Origin: Kiritimatiellia bacterium
GTDB lineage: Bacteria > Verrucomicrobiota > Kiritimatiellia > RFP12 > UBA1067
Length of the DNA stretch: 64,000 nucleotides
Direction of reading: 5' to 3'
Assembly: GCA_017454745.1 (NCBI GenBank)
Contig: JAFTCL010000071.1
Span: forward strand, 1 to 64,000
The notes below the pieces were generated by a model. It did no database searches, was not told the DNA's origin, and saw nothing but the letters and a program-made list of their open reading frames with translations. Of this stretch, positions 14,302-23,474 are shown piece by piece. The position numbers and the translations under genes were made by a program. Position 1 is the stretch's first letter. Every line of letters starts with the position of its first letter.

Positions 14302-17300
14302 CGCACTCCAGAACCACCCGGAAACCGACATCATAAACCGTCTGCCACGGCTCATATCCCAGCCGGTACGAACTGGTGCCGTCGCGGGGGCGGGAAGCGA
14401 ACGAACCGCCGCGCACGGTTTTCTTGCGGCCGGAGGTGCCGTCGTTACGCCCGTCAGACTCCAAATACGGGTACGGAACGTAATCGGAACGGGTCCACTC
14501 GCTCGCGTTGCCGTGCATATCGTAGAGTCCCCAGCGGTTGACGTTGGCCCGCCCGGTGAAATTGAGACAGAACCAGTCGTCCTGCCAGCGTTCTTCATGC
14601 AGCGGGAAATTCTGCTCGATGCGGAAAGGGTGGCGGACGCGAATATTCCCGCCGCCATTAAAGCCCACCACCTGATAACGCACATCCCGGTCGGCGAAGT
14701 TGGCATAACGGGAGAAATCGTCGTCCAACCCGCCCCAGGGGAACGGAGTAGCGGTGCCGGATCTGGCCGCCCACTCCCACTGGGCCTCGGTGGGCAGATC
14801 CGCCTTTACGTTGCAGGTCTTCGAGAGCCAGGCGCAAAACTCGCGCGCCCGGTTCCAGCTAACCCGCACCACCGGCATCCGGCGGTGGTTGCCGACATGG
14901 CCGGGGAAGACGTGATCCTTGCCAAACTCGTCCTGATAGCGCGAGTCATGGTTCGGATCGAAAACGTTGTACTGCTGGTTCTGAATCTCCATTTCCGAAA
15001 TCCAGAACGGTTTGGCGATCGTAACCGCCGACAACGGAAATTCATCGGGATATCCGGAATCGCTTCCCATCACAAACCGCCCGGCCGGGATCCGGCGGAA
15101 GGTAATCGATTGCCCGCCGCTGATTACCAGCGTCTTGGCGGTAACGGGAGCGAGTTCGTTGATCGCGCCCAACTGCGCGTCCGCACTTTGCAGCTCGTTC
15201 ATCGGCCAACCCGCCAACGTCAATTTTTCCGCCGGTTTCACCTGCGACGGAGCGACCGGCTTTATCTCGCGCTTACCCACGACCGCCGCGTAACGGTCAT
15301 GCTCTGCCTCGGGGTTGTCGTCATTGCCGGCGTAAGCGATCTGAAGTTCCAGCCGACGTTTAACCTGGTCCGGAACCGGAGCCTGAACCCAGTTGTCCGG
15401 CTTTGCCAACGACGGCGGATTCCATTTTCCGTAGAACGGGCAGTTCAAGTCGATCCACTCGAAGATTTTGCGGAAATCTTCCGGCGCGACCCTGACCCCG
15501 TGATGCCCTTTGCGCAACATCTGGACCAACGGACTGGTGGAAGCGTGGTAATCCATCGGCGGCAGCAGCGTCACTTCCGATTCCGGACCGGGGCGGTGAA
15601 TGTAGGGATGCAACACCCGGTACGCTTCTTCCGCGCTGCCCATCCAGAGCCGTTTGCCGTTCAACCCATTTGCGGCATAGCCGCCTTGGTCGGCTTTGGC
15701 CGCCGGCGATTTTTCCTTGTCGCCATGGCAGGTCATGCAATACTTGCGCACCAGCGGAAACATCTCATTGGCAAATCCCCAAGGGCGGACGCCGTCGGCG
15801 TCGGCGGGCGTGATCTTTTGTCCCTGCGGATGTTTTTCGTCCGCGATGGTCCGTTTCGCGTTGGGCAAAGATGTACGGTTGTCTTCATGGCAACCGGTGC
15901 ACGAAATGCGTTCGCCCGGCATTCCCACGATCCATGACCGCATCAGTTGCACGGCGCAGCCGTCGGCATCGAGCGGCTGCAGCGAAACCGGAGTGTTCGC
16001 CGGCATTTCAAAGCAGCAGCTGCCGTCTTCCTCGACATCCACCGTGCCCAAAATGCGTTTTACGTCCCAACTGGACTCCACCCGATCCAATCCGGTCTTG
16101 GAGTGCCCGCCGGTTTTGTGGTAGTTGTAATGGTAACTGAACAAACGGAGTTTTTTCACGAAACCGCGGGGTATCCCGGCAAGCCCCGGCCCGTTGTAAA
16201 TGTCGGCGACATGCACGCTGCAGGTTTTTGCGCCCTTTACGGAACGGTCGGGGATCACCGGCGGGCGTTCTCGCGGCACAAAAGGTATCGCCTCGATATA
16301 AATCCCGTCATCCGCCTCGGCGATCAATGTTATGTTGTCGAAGACATCGACCAGATAAATGCCCAGCAACGCGTCATCGGCGCTTTTAACCGTCGCCAGA
16401 AAATATTTGGGATCCAGCGGCCAAGGGTGAGAAAAATACGGCTTGCCGCGGGCGAACTGGTTCATGGTGTACGGGTCGGCCATATCACCGGACACGTCCT
16501 GGCCGTAACCGGGAAATTCATGCACCAGACCGGTTCTCTCTTTCGGGAAGGTCTTGGCCGGAATGCGCAGCGTGTGCATCGCCGGCCCCCAATCGCGGTC
16601 GGGCGGGTCGTAACGGAACGGATAGTTGCGCGCCAACGTGGGGTCGACCAAGAAGAATCTGCCGATTTCCGCGCGGTCGTGGTGTCCGCCGGCAATCATC
16701 GTAATCAGATGCGAATCGCCGGGGACGGAACGGGCGCAGTAGAAGAAGGTCGGGACAAAAGAGTTGGAACCCCACATCGCCAGCTGCCCCACCCCGTCGG
16801 GGTTCATAGTCATCAGCACGCGCGACCAGTAGTGCGGTTGGTCGGAATACTCCCAACGGGTATAAATGATTCGTCCGTCGTGGGTGACGTTAGGGGTGTA
16901 GTCGGAGTCCTGCTCGTAAGTGAGCTGGCGGATTTCGCCGGTCACGCGGTCCTTGCGGTACAGCACCGCCATCGGCATATTGCCGTCCTCGCACGGCAGG
17001 AATTGGTAGGCCGCAGTGCCGAGCATCACAAACTGGTCGGGGTTCGGCAGGTAACAGGCATCCCACCATTGGATATCCATGTGTTCCGCCGGCGAAAGCA
17101 ACTCCGGGGTCTGGTAGGGCGGTTGCGCGGACAATTTTGAAAAATCGGTTTTGATCTCATAAACGCCGAAGAGGTTGTTGGTGCCCCGGTAACCGGTGAA
17201 GAGAATCCTCGAAGCGTCAAAGTCCAGATCAATGTCACGCACGACGGAGGTTCTGTCCTCCGGCTTGTAGAGGGGCTTGAACTCCGGTTTGCCGCGCAGA

Positions 17301-17785
17301 TTCGAGAGCACCCCGATCTCGTTTTCAAAACCGGTGCGCGGGGCTACCATGTGGTTCTCGGCGTTTAACCCGGTCATACCCATGCTTCGCCCGCCGAACG
17401 CGCCGCGCGGGTTGCCGAGCTTGCGGTGAACGCAAAGGATCCGGTCGAAATCCAGCAGCGGGTTGGCGAGCATCGCCGCACGGTAACCCTCCACCGCCTT
17501 AACCGCCCCGGCGCAACGCGCCGGATCGCCGCTCTTCAACGCATTGCGTATCTCGTCCAAATTATCGATGAGCGCCTCTACCGCCTGATGGTGGCGCTCC
17601 CATTCGTATTTGGGATTGCGCTTCAAATCCGCCAATGCCCGGCGGGCGGCTTCGGGCTGAAACCAGCGCAACTGTTCCTGCGCACGGCGCACATCCGCAG
17701 CGTCAGGCGTGTCAGCGAAAAGACAACTCGATGACAAAGCCAGCAATGTTAACGCAAGAAAGCGCTCAAAATTCCCCTTAAACAT
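14294..17785 (-). CDS. Secreted HzsA-like / two CxxCH / FGE-domain fusion protein
   Basis: 1163 aa; ATG 17785 with GGGAGG six bases upstream and a Sec signal peptide ending near CLFA-DT. Residues about 150-600 resemble the beta-propeller/middle region of hydrazine synthase alpha-like proteins (HMDIQWWDACYLPNPD, TPNVTHDGRIIYTRWEY, ARSVPGDSHLITMIAGGHHD). Two heme-binding motifs follow, CTGCH (about 640) and CMTCH (about 690), so one or two c-type hemes are likely. The last 270 residues are an FGE/SUMF1-like domain (IPAGRFVMGSDSGYPDEFP ... DLPTEAQWEWAARSG ... GLYDMHGNASEWTRSD ... VGFRVVLE). The FGE active-site cysteine pair is missing (GTSSYRLGYEP), so it is probably a binding domain. HzsA-like proteins of this kind occur widely in planctomycetes outside anammox; hydrazine synthesis is not implied. 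Role: periplasmic or surface electron-transfer or substrate-binding protein. Confidence 0.8.
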   Translation of the reverse strand: MFKGNFERFLALTLLALSSSCLFADTPDAADVRRAQEQLRWFQPEAARRALADLKRNPKYEWERHHQAVEALIDNLDEIRNALKSGDPARCAGAVKAVEGYRAAMLANPLLDFDRILCVHRKLGNPRGAFGGRSMGMTGLNAENHMVAPRTGFENEIGVLSNLRGKPEFKPLYKPEDRTSVVRDIDLDFDASRILFTGYRGTNNLFGVYEIKTDFSKLSAQPPYQTPELLSPAEHMDIQWWDACYLPNPDQFVMLGTAAYQFLPCEDGNMPMAVLYRKDRVTGEIRQLTYEQDSDYTPNVTHDGRIIYTRWEYSDQPHYWSRVLMTMNPDGVGQLAMWGSNSFVPTFFYCARSVPGDSHLITMIAGGHHDRAEIGRFFLVDPTLARNYPFRYDPPDRDWGPAMHTLRIPAKTFPKERTGLVHEFPGYGQDVSGDMADPYTMNQFARGKPYFSHPWPLDPKYFLATVKSADDALLGIYLVDVFDNITLIAEADDGIYIEAIPFVPRERPPVIPDRSVKGAKTCSVHVADIYNGPGLAGIPRGFVKKLRLFSYHYNYHKTGGHSKTGLDRVESSWDVKRILGTVDVEEDGSCCFEMPANTPVSLQPLDADGCAVQLMRSWIVGMPGERISCTGCHEDNRTSLPNAKRTIADEKHPQGQKITPADADGVRPWGFANEMFPLVRKYCMTCHGDKEKSPAAKADQGGYAANGLNGKRLWMGSAEEAYRVLHPYIHRPGPESEVTLLPPMDYHASTSPLVQMLRKGHHGVRVAPEDFRKIFEWIDLNCPFYGKWNPPSLAKPDNWVQAPVPDQVKRRLELQIAYAGNDDNPEAEHDRYAAVVGKREIKPVAPSQVKPAEKLTLAGWPMNELQSADAQLGAINELAPVTAKTLVISGGQSITFRRIPAGRFVMGSDSGYPDEFPLSAVTIAKPFWISEMEIQNQQYNVFDPNHDSRYQDEFGKDHVFPGHVGNHRRMPVVRVSWNRAREFCAWLSKTCNVKADLPTEAQWEWAARSGTATPFPWGGLDDDFSRYANFADRDVRYQVVGFNGGGNIRVRHPFRIEQNFPLHEERWQDDWFCLNFTGRANVNRWGLYDMHGNASEWTRSDYVPYPYLESDGRNDGTSGRKKTVRGGSFASRPRDGTSSYRLGYEPWQTVYDVGFRVVLECDE

Positions 17786-17827
17786 ACCAACCTCCCCCGT
17801 TAATCCGCAATGCGGAACTTAAAACCG

Positions 17828-18727
17828 TCAATCCCGCAACGCCGGATCAAGCATATCCCTCAATGAATCCGCAAGATGGTTAAACACCAGCACCAGCAGG
17901 AAAATCGCCAGCGTAACAAAGGTCATCTCCCACCAGATGCCCTGCCACAGCCGAAGCCGGGCATTGTTGATCATAATCCCCCAGGACGGTTCTCCCTGCA
18001 CCCCGATTCCCAAGAAGCTGATGAACACCTCGGTGGAGACCGAAGCCGGAAAACGGATTGAGAAAGCGATAAGAATAATATGCGACACATTGGGCAGAAT
18101 GTGGCGGAACATAATCCGCCGGTCGCTGTAGCCCAGAACTTTTGCCGCCTGAACATAAGCCCGCGAACGGTGCTTGATGACTTCCCCGCGCACATTGCGG
18201 CAAACGCTCACCCATGTGGTCAGACCGATGCCGAGGTAAATGCCCAGCAACCCCTGCCCTACCACCATCGCGATGGCGAGAATAAAGAGCAGGCCAGGCA
18301 TGGAGGCCACCGTAGCGCACAGCCAGACCACCACACTGTCCACTTTGCCGCCGCAATACCCGCCGAGACAACCCAACAGTACACCCAGCGGGATCGCGAT
18401 AAGCGAGGTCATCACCCCGACGTGAAAAGCGATCCGGGTGCCTTGGACCAGGCATTGCGCAACATCGCGCCCAAGATTGTCACTGCCGAGCAGGTACAGG
18501 GGCTGCTCAACGCCGTTGACCGGAGCGGGCCGGGTAAAACCGCGGCAGAACCACGGCGGCAGATAGCGCGACTGCTCGTGGACTTCGTTGTAAGGAGGGG
18601 TACGGTCTGCGGCCCGATAACGGCGGTAAACAATTTCCCCGTAAATCGCCGCGCATGTGTACACCGCAATGACAATCAAGCAAAGACGGGTTGACCAGCG
18701 TCCCCAAAGTTTTCGCAAAATTTCCAT
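17828..18727 (-). CDS. OppC/DppC-type ABC transporter permease (orphan)
   Basis: 299 aa from ATG 18727. One N-terminal helix, a periplasmic segment with LLGSDNLGRDVAQCLVQGTR, then five membrane helices. The permease EAA loop is present (YVQAAKVLGYSDRRIMFRHI). The sequence belongs to the OppC family that forms the oligopeptide or nickel uptake channel together with OppB, two ATPases and a binding protein. None of those partners is in the window. It follows the TadB gene by 10 bp, an unexpected neighbour for a Tad locus. Possible extra start: TTG 18748, inside the TadB gene. Confidence 0.85.
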   Translation of the reverse strand: MEILRKLWGRWSTRLCLIVIAVYTCAAIYGEIVYRRYRAADRTPPYNEVHEQSRYLPPWFCRGFTRPAPVNGVEQPLYLLGSDNLGRDVAQCLVQGTRIAFHVGVMTSLIAIPLGVLLGCLGGYCGGKVDSVVVWLCATVASMPGLLFILAIAMVVGQGLLGIYLGIGLTTWVSVCRNVRGEVIKHRSRAYVQAAKVLGYSDRRIMFRHILPNVSHIILIAFSIRFPASVSTEVFISFLGIGVQGEPSWGIMINNARLRLWQGIWWEMTFVTLAIFLLVLVFNHLADSLRDMLDPALRD

Positions 18728-18737
18728 CGATTCCCCG

Positions 18738-19637
18738 CTACACGTCAATCTTGATGATCTTGCTGATAAAGAACCAGCCCACGCAAATCAGCAGGATGGT
18801 GAGACCGATCGCCCCCATGCCCTGGACCGATTTTAAAAACGGCATCATCATGTCGGGCTTAAGCACCGTCATCACGCCGCCCAGCACCGCCGGCATGAGG
18901 GCGACGATAATACCCTGAATACGCCCCTGCGCGGTAAGCGTTAGCACGCGCCGCTCGATCCGAAGCCGCTCGCGAATGGTCATGCCGATTTTGTCGAAAA
19001 TCTCCGTAAGATTGCCGCCCGTCCGGCGGGCGATATCGATGGCGGTCACCACCAGCGTCAGGTCTTCCGAGCCGACGCGCTGGTCCAAACTTTGCAACGC
19101 ATCGTAAAAATTCATCCCGACGCGCATCTGCTGAAGCATAACGCCGAACTCCTGCGAAATCGGCTTTTCGCCGTTCTGTACCACGGTCTCGAACGCCTGG
19201 TTGATGCTGAAGCCCGCCCGAAGCGCGTTGCTCATGCTGCTAAGCGCCTCTACCAGCTGCAAATTGAACGCGCGCCGCCGCCGCACCCGCAAATAAGCCA
19301 CCAGCCGGCCGGGAACCATCAGCGCAAGAGCACCGAAAAAAATCCCCAGCACCGCGCCCGCAGCGGTTGACACGTAATTGGTCAGCGAAAAAAGCGGGAT
19401 GAAACACAACAGGAACAGCGCCGCCGCCGCCGCCCGGCCGATATCCGCAATCTTTTTCGCGGGAATGAACAGGAACAGATCTTCAAACTGCCGCGCGGTA
19501 TTTTCCGACATACTCTCCGAGTACGCGCCGGCGCTGGACTGTATGGTGTGGATGATCTGCCATCCGAACGCGCCGAACGCCAATCCCACCAACAACGTCG
19601 CCCCCCATTTCAACAGCATCAACCGGTTAGGATCCAT
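18738..19637 (-). CDS. tadB: TadB-like Flp pilus inner-membrane platform protein
   Basis: 299 aa with a T2SS protein F domain. Helices lie near the N-terminus (LLKWGATLLVGLAFGAFGW), at about 60-95 and at the C-terminus (two). The cytoplasmic core reads ALSSMSNALRAGFSINQAFE, then ALQSLDQRVGSEDLTLVVTA and IDIARRTGGNLTEIFDKIG, then TIRERLRIERRV, which is characteristic of TadB/TadC. It overlaps the CpaF gene by 11 bp, the normal neighbour order CpaF-TadB. A separate TadC is not found here. It would anchor the ATPase and drive pilus assembly or secretion. Confidence 0.85.
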   Translation of the reverse strand: MDPNRLMLLKWGATLLVGLAFGAFGWQIIHTIQSSAGAYSESMSENTARQFEDLFLFIPAKKIADIGRAAAAALFLLCFIPLFSLTNYVSTAAGAVLGIFFGALALMVPGRLVAYLRVRRRRAFNLQLVEALSSMSNALRAGFSINQAFETVVQNGEKPISQEFGVMLQQMRVGMNFYDALQSLDQRVGSEDLTLVVTAIDIARRTGGNLTEIFDKIGMTIRERLRIERRVLTLTAQGRIQGIIVALMPAVLGGVMTVLKPDMMMPFLKSVQGMGAIGLTILLICVGWFFISKIIKIDV

Positions 19638-21396
19638 AGCGACCCTCCTGTTTCTCCGGATCGAATATGGACGGATCCAGCTCTAGACCGCGGCTCTTGA
19701 GATGCTCAAAGAACGTCGGCATAGAACCGGTAGGCATGAACCTCCCCTGCACCTTGCCGTTCTCGCTAATCCCGCTCTGCCGGAATTCAAACAAATCCTG
19801 CATCACAATCTGCTGGCCTTCCAGTCCAACGACTTCCGAAATACAACACACCTTGCGCGACCCGTCGCTCATGCGCGATTCGTGTACGATTATGTCTACC
19901 GCCGAGGCGATCTGCTCGCGGATGGCGCGCGACGGCAACTCAATGCCGGACATAAGAACCATCGTTTCCAAACGCGAAATAACATCGCGCGGCGAATTGG
20001 CGTGTACCGTGGTCAGCGATCCGTCGTGGCCGGTGTTCATCGCCTGCAACATATCCAGCGATTCTCCGCCGCGGCACTCGCCAACGATAATCCGGTCGGG
20101 ACGCATACGCAACGAATTTCGCACCAAGTCGCGAATGGTTATCGCGCCGCGGCCCTCGATGTTGGGCGGCCTGGCCTCCAGCCGCACCACGTGCGGCTGC
20201 ACTAACCGCAGTTCCGCAGCGTCCTCAATGGTGACGATACGGTCGGTGGGCGGAATAAATCCGCTCAACACGTTAAGCAGCGTAGTCTTACCGGAACCGG
20301 TACCGCCGGCAACCACAATGTTTTTGCGCATTAGAACGCAAATCCGCAGGAAGTTCGCCGCATCGTACGTCCAGGTGCCGAAATTAACCATGTCCTCGGC
20401 GGTCAACGCCCGCTTGGCGAATTTACGGATGGTGATGCACGGACCGATCAGCGACAACGGCGCGATAATCGCGTTGACACGAGAACCGTCGGAAAGGCGG
20501 GCGTCAACGTAGGGCTGGCTTTCGTCAATCCGCCGTCCGAGCGGCGAAACGATCCGTTCAATCACCGCCAACACCGATTCGTCGTCAATGAAGGTCTGGT
20601 CGGTCAGCTCCAGCTTTCCGTTACGCTCGACATAAACCTGCTGCGGGCCGTTAACCATAATTTCGGTGATTGATTCGTCGGCGATGAAATCCTCCAGCGG
20701 CCCCAGCCGCATCGCTTCATCGTAAATCTCTTTTTCCAGCCGATTCGGGTCAATCGACTCCGGAAGCTTGTGGTTACGCCGGACTTCGCTGATAATCGAC
20801 CGGATGGTGTCGCGGACTTTGGCCTGCATCTCCTCCGTGCCGACCCGCGCCGCGGTCATCCGCTTCAAATCCAACCGCTGCAACAGTTCGCCGTGGATCT
20901 GGTTCTTGATTTCCCGGCGCAGCGCTACCATCGGATCTGTAGCCGCCTTGGCCGGGACGGGATCGGGCGTCAATTGCGGACGGGCCGCGCCCTGGCGTTC
21001 GGCGGACGGCAAAGCGTTTTCTGGCTCACCGTCATCTTCCGTTTCCCGCGCATCGCCGTATGCGGACGCCGAAACATCCTGCGGTTCAGGCGGGACTACG
21101 GCATCAAGTCCGGCAACGCGCATCAGGCACGACCCGACACCGATTACCGAATCCGGACGCACCGCGACCGTTTCCTGAATCGGAACGCCGTTAACGGTGG
21201 TGCCGTTGCTCGAACCCAAATCTTCAATCGTCGCCCCGGCATCGCGCAGCGTCAGCAAAGCATGCCGGTCGCTGACGCCGGGATCGCGCAAACGGATCTT
21301 GCACGCCGGGCCGCGGCCGATGGTATAGATGCCGCATGGCAATTCGTAACTGTTGGCGGGCTGGCCGGGATAAGCGATATTCAAAGAGTATTTCAT
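19627..21396 (-). CDS. cpaF: FHA-CpaF/TadA fusion ATPase of the Tad secretion system
   Basis: 589 aa. Residues 1-95 are a forkhead-associated domain (YTIGRGPACKIRLRDPGVSDRHA and DLGSSNGTTVNG), which normally binds phosphothreonine peptides. An acidic/Pro/Ala linker (about 100-165) leads to a full CpaF-type secretion ATPase: VNGPQQVYVERNGKLEL, Walker A VVAGGTGSGKTTLLN, Asp box IVTIEDAAELRL, Walker B RPDRIIVGECRGGESLDML, and the His box TVHANSPRD. It powers Flp pilus or Tad-type secretion from the cytoplasmic side. Starts three bases after the CpaB stop. The FHA fusion suggests control by a Ser/Thr kinase (none seen here). Confidence 0.92.
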   Translation of the reverse strand: MKYSLNIAYPGQPANSYELPCGIYTIGRGPACKIRLRDPGVSDRHALLTLRDAGATIEDLGSSNGTTVNGVPIQETVAVRPDSVIGVGSCLMRVAGLDAVVPPEPQDVSASAYGDARETEDDGEPENALPSAERQGAARPQLTPDPVPAKAATDPMVALRREIKNQIHGELLQRLDLKRMTAARVGTEEMQAKVRDTIRSIISEVRRNHKLPESIDPNRLEKEIYDEAMRLGPLEDFIADESITEIMVNGPQQVYVERNGKLELTDQTFIDDESVLAVIERIVSPLGRRIDESQPYVDARLSDGSRVNAIIAPLSLIGPCITIRKFAKRALTAEDMVNFGTWTYDAANFLRICVLMRKNIVVAGGTGSGKTTLLNVLSGFIPPTDRIVTIEDAAELRLVQPHVVRLEARPPNIEGRGAITIRDLVRNSLRMRPDRIIVGECRGGESLDMLQAMNTGHDGSLTTVHANSPRDVISRLETMVLMSGIELPSRAIREQIASAVDIIVHESRMSDGSRKVCCISEVVGLEGQQIVMQDLFEFRQSGISENGKVQGRFMPTGSMPTFFEHLKSRGLELDPSIFDPEKQEGRYGS

Positions 21397-21399
21397 CGG

Positions 21400-22209
21400 C
21401 TACTTCCGAAGCAGGTTTTTCTGGCGCTGCGCGTTAAGCGTCTCGATCTCGTCCTGGATCATTTGGAAATCCACTCTGGGCAGTTTTTCTTCGTAATAAA
21501 TGTCATCCGGGTTGCGCAACGCCAAAGAAATACGGCCCTTGATCTGTTCCGCGAAAACCAGCATCTCCGCCTCGCGTGGCGAAACCTCAAGCGTCACCAT
21601 GTTGTAGGAGGCGTTTGAACGGTTGCCGGACATGGGCAAGGTTTTGGCAGTCTCCCGCCCGGTCGCCAGCACCAGCACGTTCTGCATCATGGTCAACGTA
21701 ACCAGCTCCATCTCGCCCTGAACGGTCTTGGACGGGAAAGAAAATGTGCCCAGCACGTCCACATGGTCGTTGGGTTTGACCATTCCGCTAACCGAACCCG
21801 AACCGCTGACATTGACCGACAACGCCCGCATCCGGGACTTCACGTCCCGCGCCAGCCCGGAACTGTTGGGGTCGCCGCCCTCCACATCCGCCCAGAAAAT
21901 CGCGGAACCTTCTTTGACGCCGCGAATGGTTTTACGGCCAACGAGCATCATCACGTCTTCGGCTTTGACGGTGTGTCCCTCATAGCCGTCCTTGATCATT
22001 TTGATGCCGCCGATGTCTTGCAGCGTCAACACCGTGCCGGACGGCAGGTCGCGCTTAGCGGCCACCACGTCGTACTTCACATGCTTGGCATCAAAATCGC
22101 GTTTCCATTTCGCCACCTCGTCATCCTTTGCGCTCAAGTAGGAATGGGTGATAAACGCGGCCAGCAACCCGATCGCCACCGAAACAATCAAAATCAATTT
22201 CTGCTTCAT
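21400..22209 (-). CDS. cpaB: CpaB/RcpC-like Flp pilus assembly protein
   Basis: 269 aa. N-terminal membrane anchor (KLILIVSVAIGLLAAFITH), then a SAF domain (VVAAKRDLPSGTVLTLQDI ... VGRKTIRGVKEGSAIFWADV) and an RcpC-type beta domain (ALSVNVSGSGSVSGMVKPND HVDVLGTF). In Tad systems CpaB/RcpC is periplasmic and works with the secretin RcpA/CpaC, which is not in this window. Located between an unknown secreted gene and the ATPase. Confidence 0.85.
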   Translation of the reverse strand: MKQKLILIVSVAIGLLAAFITHSYLSAKDDEVAKWKRDFDAKHVKYDVVAAKRDLPSGTVLTLQDIGGIKMIKDGYEGHTVKAEDVMMLVGRKTIRGVKEGSAIFWADVEGGDPNSSGLARDVKSRMRALSVNVSGSGSVSGMVKPNDHVDVLGTFSFPSKTVQGEMELVTLTMMQNVLVLATGRETAKTLPMSGNRSNASYNMVTLEVSPREAEMLVFAEQIKGRISLALRNPDDIYYEEKLPRVDFQMIQDEIETLNAQRQKNLLRK

Positions 22210-22240
22210 CCGTAACAGCTCCTTTCATCATCCTACAAAA

Positions 22241-22927
22241 TCAATTCGCACCTTCGCGATGCAACAGCCCCATCACGGTGCGTCCGTTTTTCCCATCGGC
22301 AAATGCCGATATTATGCACTGTTTTTTGCCCAAAGTAAAGATTGCGCACCCGTTGTTTTCCGGTGACGCGGCTTTCCAGCCGGCGGCTACCAGTCCATCG
22401 GCGGCCTGCGCCAACGCCGAAGACTGAGGTTCGGCGCACTCGGTGCTGACAAACGAACAGCGAGTCTGTTCGCATCTGGCGGAAAAACGCAATTCTCCGG
22501 GCAACACCTGTGGCACCCGATCCGGCCACGACGGGGCGCCGGCCTCACCGCCCAAGCCCTCAACCGCCACGGCAGAGCAACGGTCGGACCCGTCGGGCGC
22601 CGGCAACACCAACACCATCTCCCGCCGTCCGTTCTGCTCGCGACTCAGCATAACCGCCCCGTTTGCGGGCTGCGGCGGGGACAGTTTCAATTTGGCGGCC
22701 ACCCGCCCGGACAAATCCCGGACCGAAGTCCCTACAAAACTGAACACGGTCAACGATCCGTCAACGCCGTTAACGTTCACATCCGTGGAGTAGGTTTTGT
22801 TGCCGCCCAAGCCCTTCAATACCGCCGACGCGGTGGCGGGGAAACGCCAAAAAAAGTCCGCCCTGGCCGCCAAAGCCGCCACCAGCAGAATAATCGCCCA
22901 CCGCCATCTCAACCGCTTCGTATTCAC
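22241..22927 (-). CDS. Unknown exported protein of the Tad locus
   Basis: 228 aa if it starts at GTG 22927, which overlaps the TadE-like stop as GTGA; an ATG at 22954 lies inside the previous gene and is less likely. One N-terminal membrane or signal helix (RWAIILLVAALAARADFFW), then a soluble periplasmic domain of about 190 residues with six cysteines and no recognisable family. Two segments with similar layout (TVFSFVGTSVRDLSG and CAIFTLGKKQCIISAFADG) suggest a small alpha/beta fold. Its position between TadE-like and CpaB genes points to a role in pilus or pseudopilin assembly, by context only. Confidence 0.65.
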   Translation of the reverse strand: MNTKRLRWRWAIILLVAALAARADFFWRFPATASAVLKGLGGNKTYSTDVNVNGVDGSLTVFSFVGTSVRDLSGRVAAKLKLSPPQPANGAVMLSREQNGRREMVLVLPAPDGSDRCSAVAVEGLGGEAGAPSWPDRVPQVLPGELRFSARCEQTRCSFVSTECAEPQSSALAQAADGLVAAGWKAASPENNGCAIFTLGKKQCIISAFADGKNGRTVMGLLHREGAN

Positions 22928-23463
22928 AGCAAACCGCCCATCAGAGGCATCCAAACCTCTTCTTTGATTTTAACCGTCTCCTTGCCGTACACCGTATCGC
23001 GAATCACCGGCTCTACCGGCACCTCCAGCGTCTCGTCGGTATGCACCCCGGTCAACAGCCCGCCCATGCCGCCGTTCTCGCGCAAGACGGACATGGAGAC
23101 GGACAACCGCGTGTTTGGCGACACATACGACCAGTCGGAATCGTTGTGCCCCGCCGCGGAACAAGAGGTAAGCGTCGAAATGGAAGCGGCCAACCCCACC
23201 CCGCTTTTTTGTTTCTGGTCGTCCGCGGTGTAGGCGATGCCGTCCTGCCCCTCCTGCCAGTCTTTGATATACTCCGGGGTGTCGGCCAGCGCGGCGGCGG
23301 ACATCGCCTTCTCTCCCGCCGTGCCGCGAATCACGGAATGCAAAAACAGCGAGGACCACACCATCTTGTTGATGTGGAGTATCCCGGCAATAACCAACAG
23401 CAGCAGCAACACCGCCACCATCAGTTCAATCATCGCCTGTCCATCGCACCCGCGCCGCAACAT
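22924..23463 (-). CDS. TadE-like pseudopilin
   Basis: 179 aa. Short basic leader followed by GQAMIELMVAVLLLLLVIAG, the G/E-type pseudopilin motif of TadE/TadF proteins (processing site before the hydrophobic helix, Glu at +5-like position). The rest is a soluble periplasmic domain with one Cys in an SCSAAGHND segment. TadE-like minor pilins initiate or cap Flp pili. Starts 11 bp after the nadA stop, so probably co-transcribed with it; overlaps the next gene by 4 bp. Confidence 0.75.
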   Translation of the reverse strand: MLRRGCDGQAMIELMVAVLLLLLVIAGILHINKMVWSSLFLHSVIRGTAGEKAMSAAALADTPEYIKDWQEGQDGIAYTADDQKQKSGVGLAASISTLTSCSAAGHNDSDWSYVSPNTRLSVSMSVLRENGGMGGLLTGVHTDETLEVPVEPVIRDTVYGKETVKIKEEVWMPLMGGLL

Positions 23464-23474
23464 CCCGCCGTCCT

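Noticed and set aside
14264..15937. Long plus-strand open frame of 557 codons
   Set aside because: It is antisense to the HzsA/FGE gene, starts without a ribosome binding site and has the Arg/His/Val-rich composition expected from GC-rich reverse frames.
14294..17785. Anammox hydrazine synthase
   Set aside because: Only the alpha-like body is recognisable, the beta/gamma subunits are absent, and the FGE-domain fusion and PVC context point to a different secreted function.
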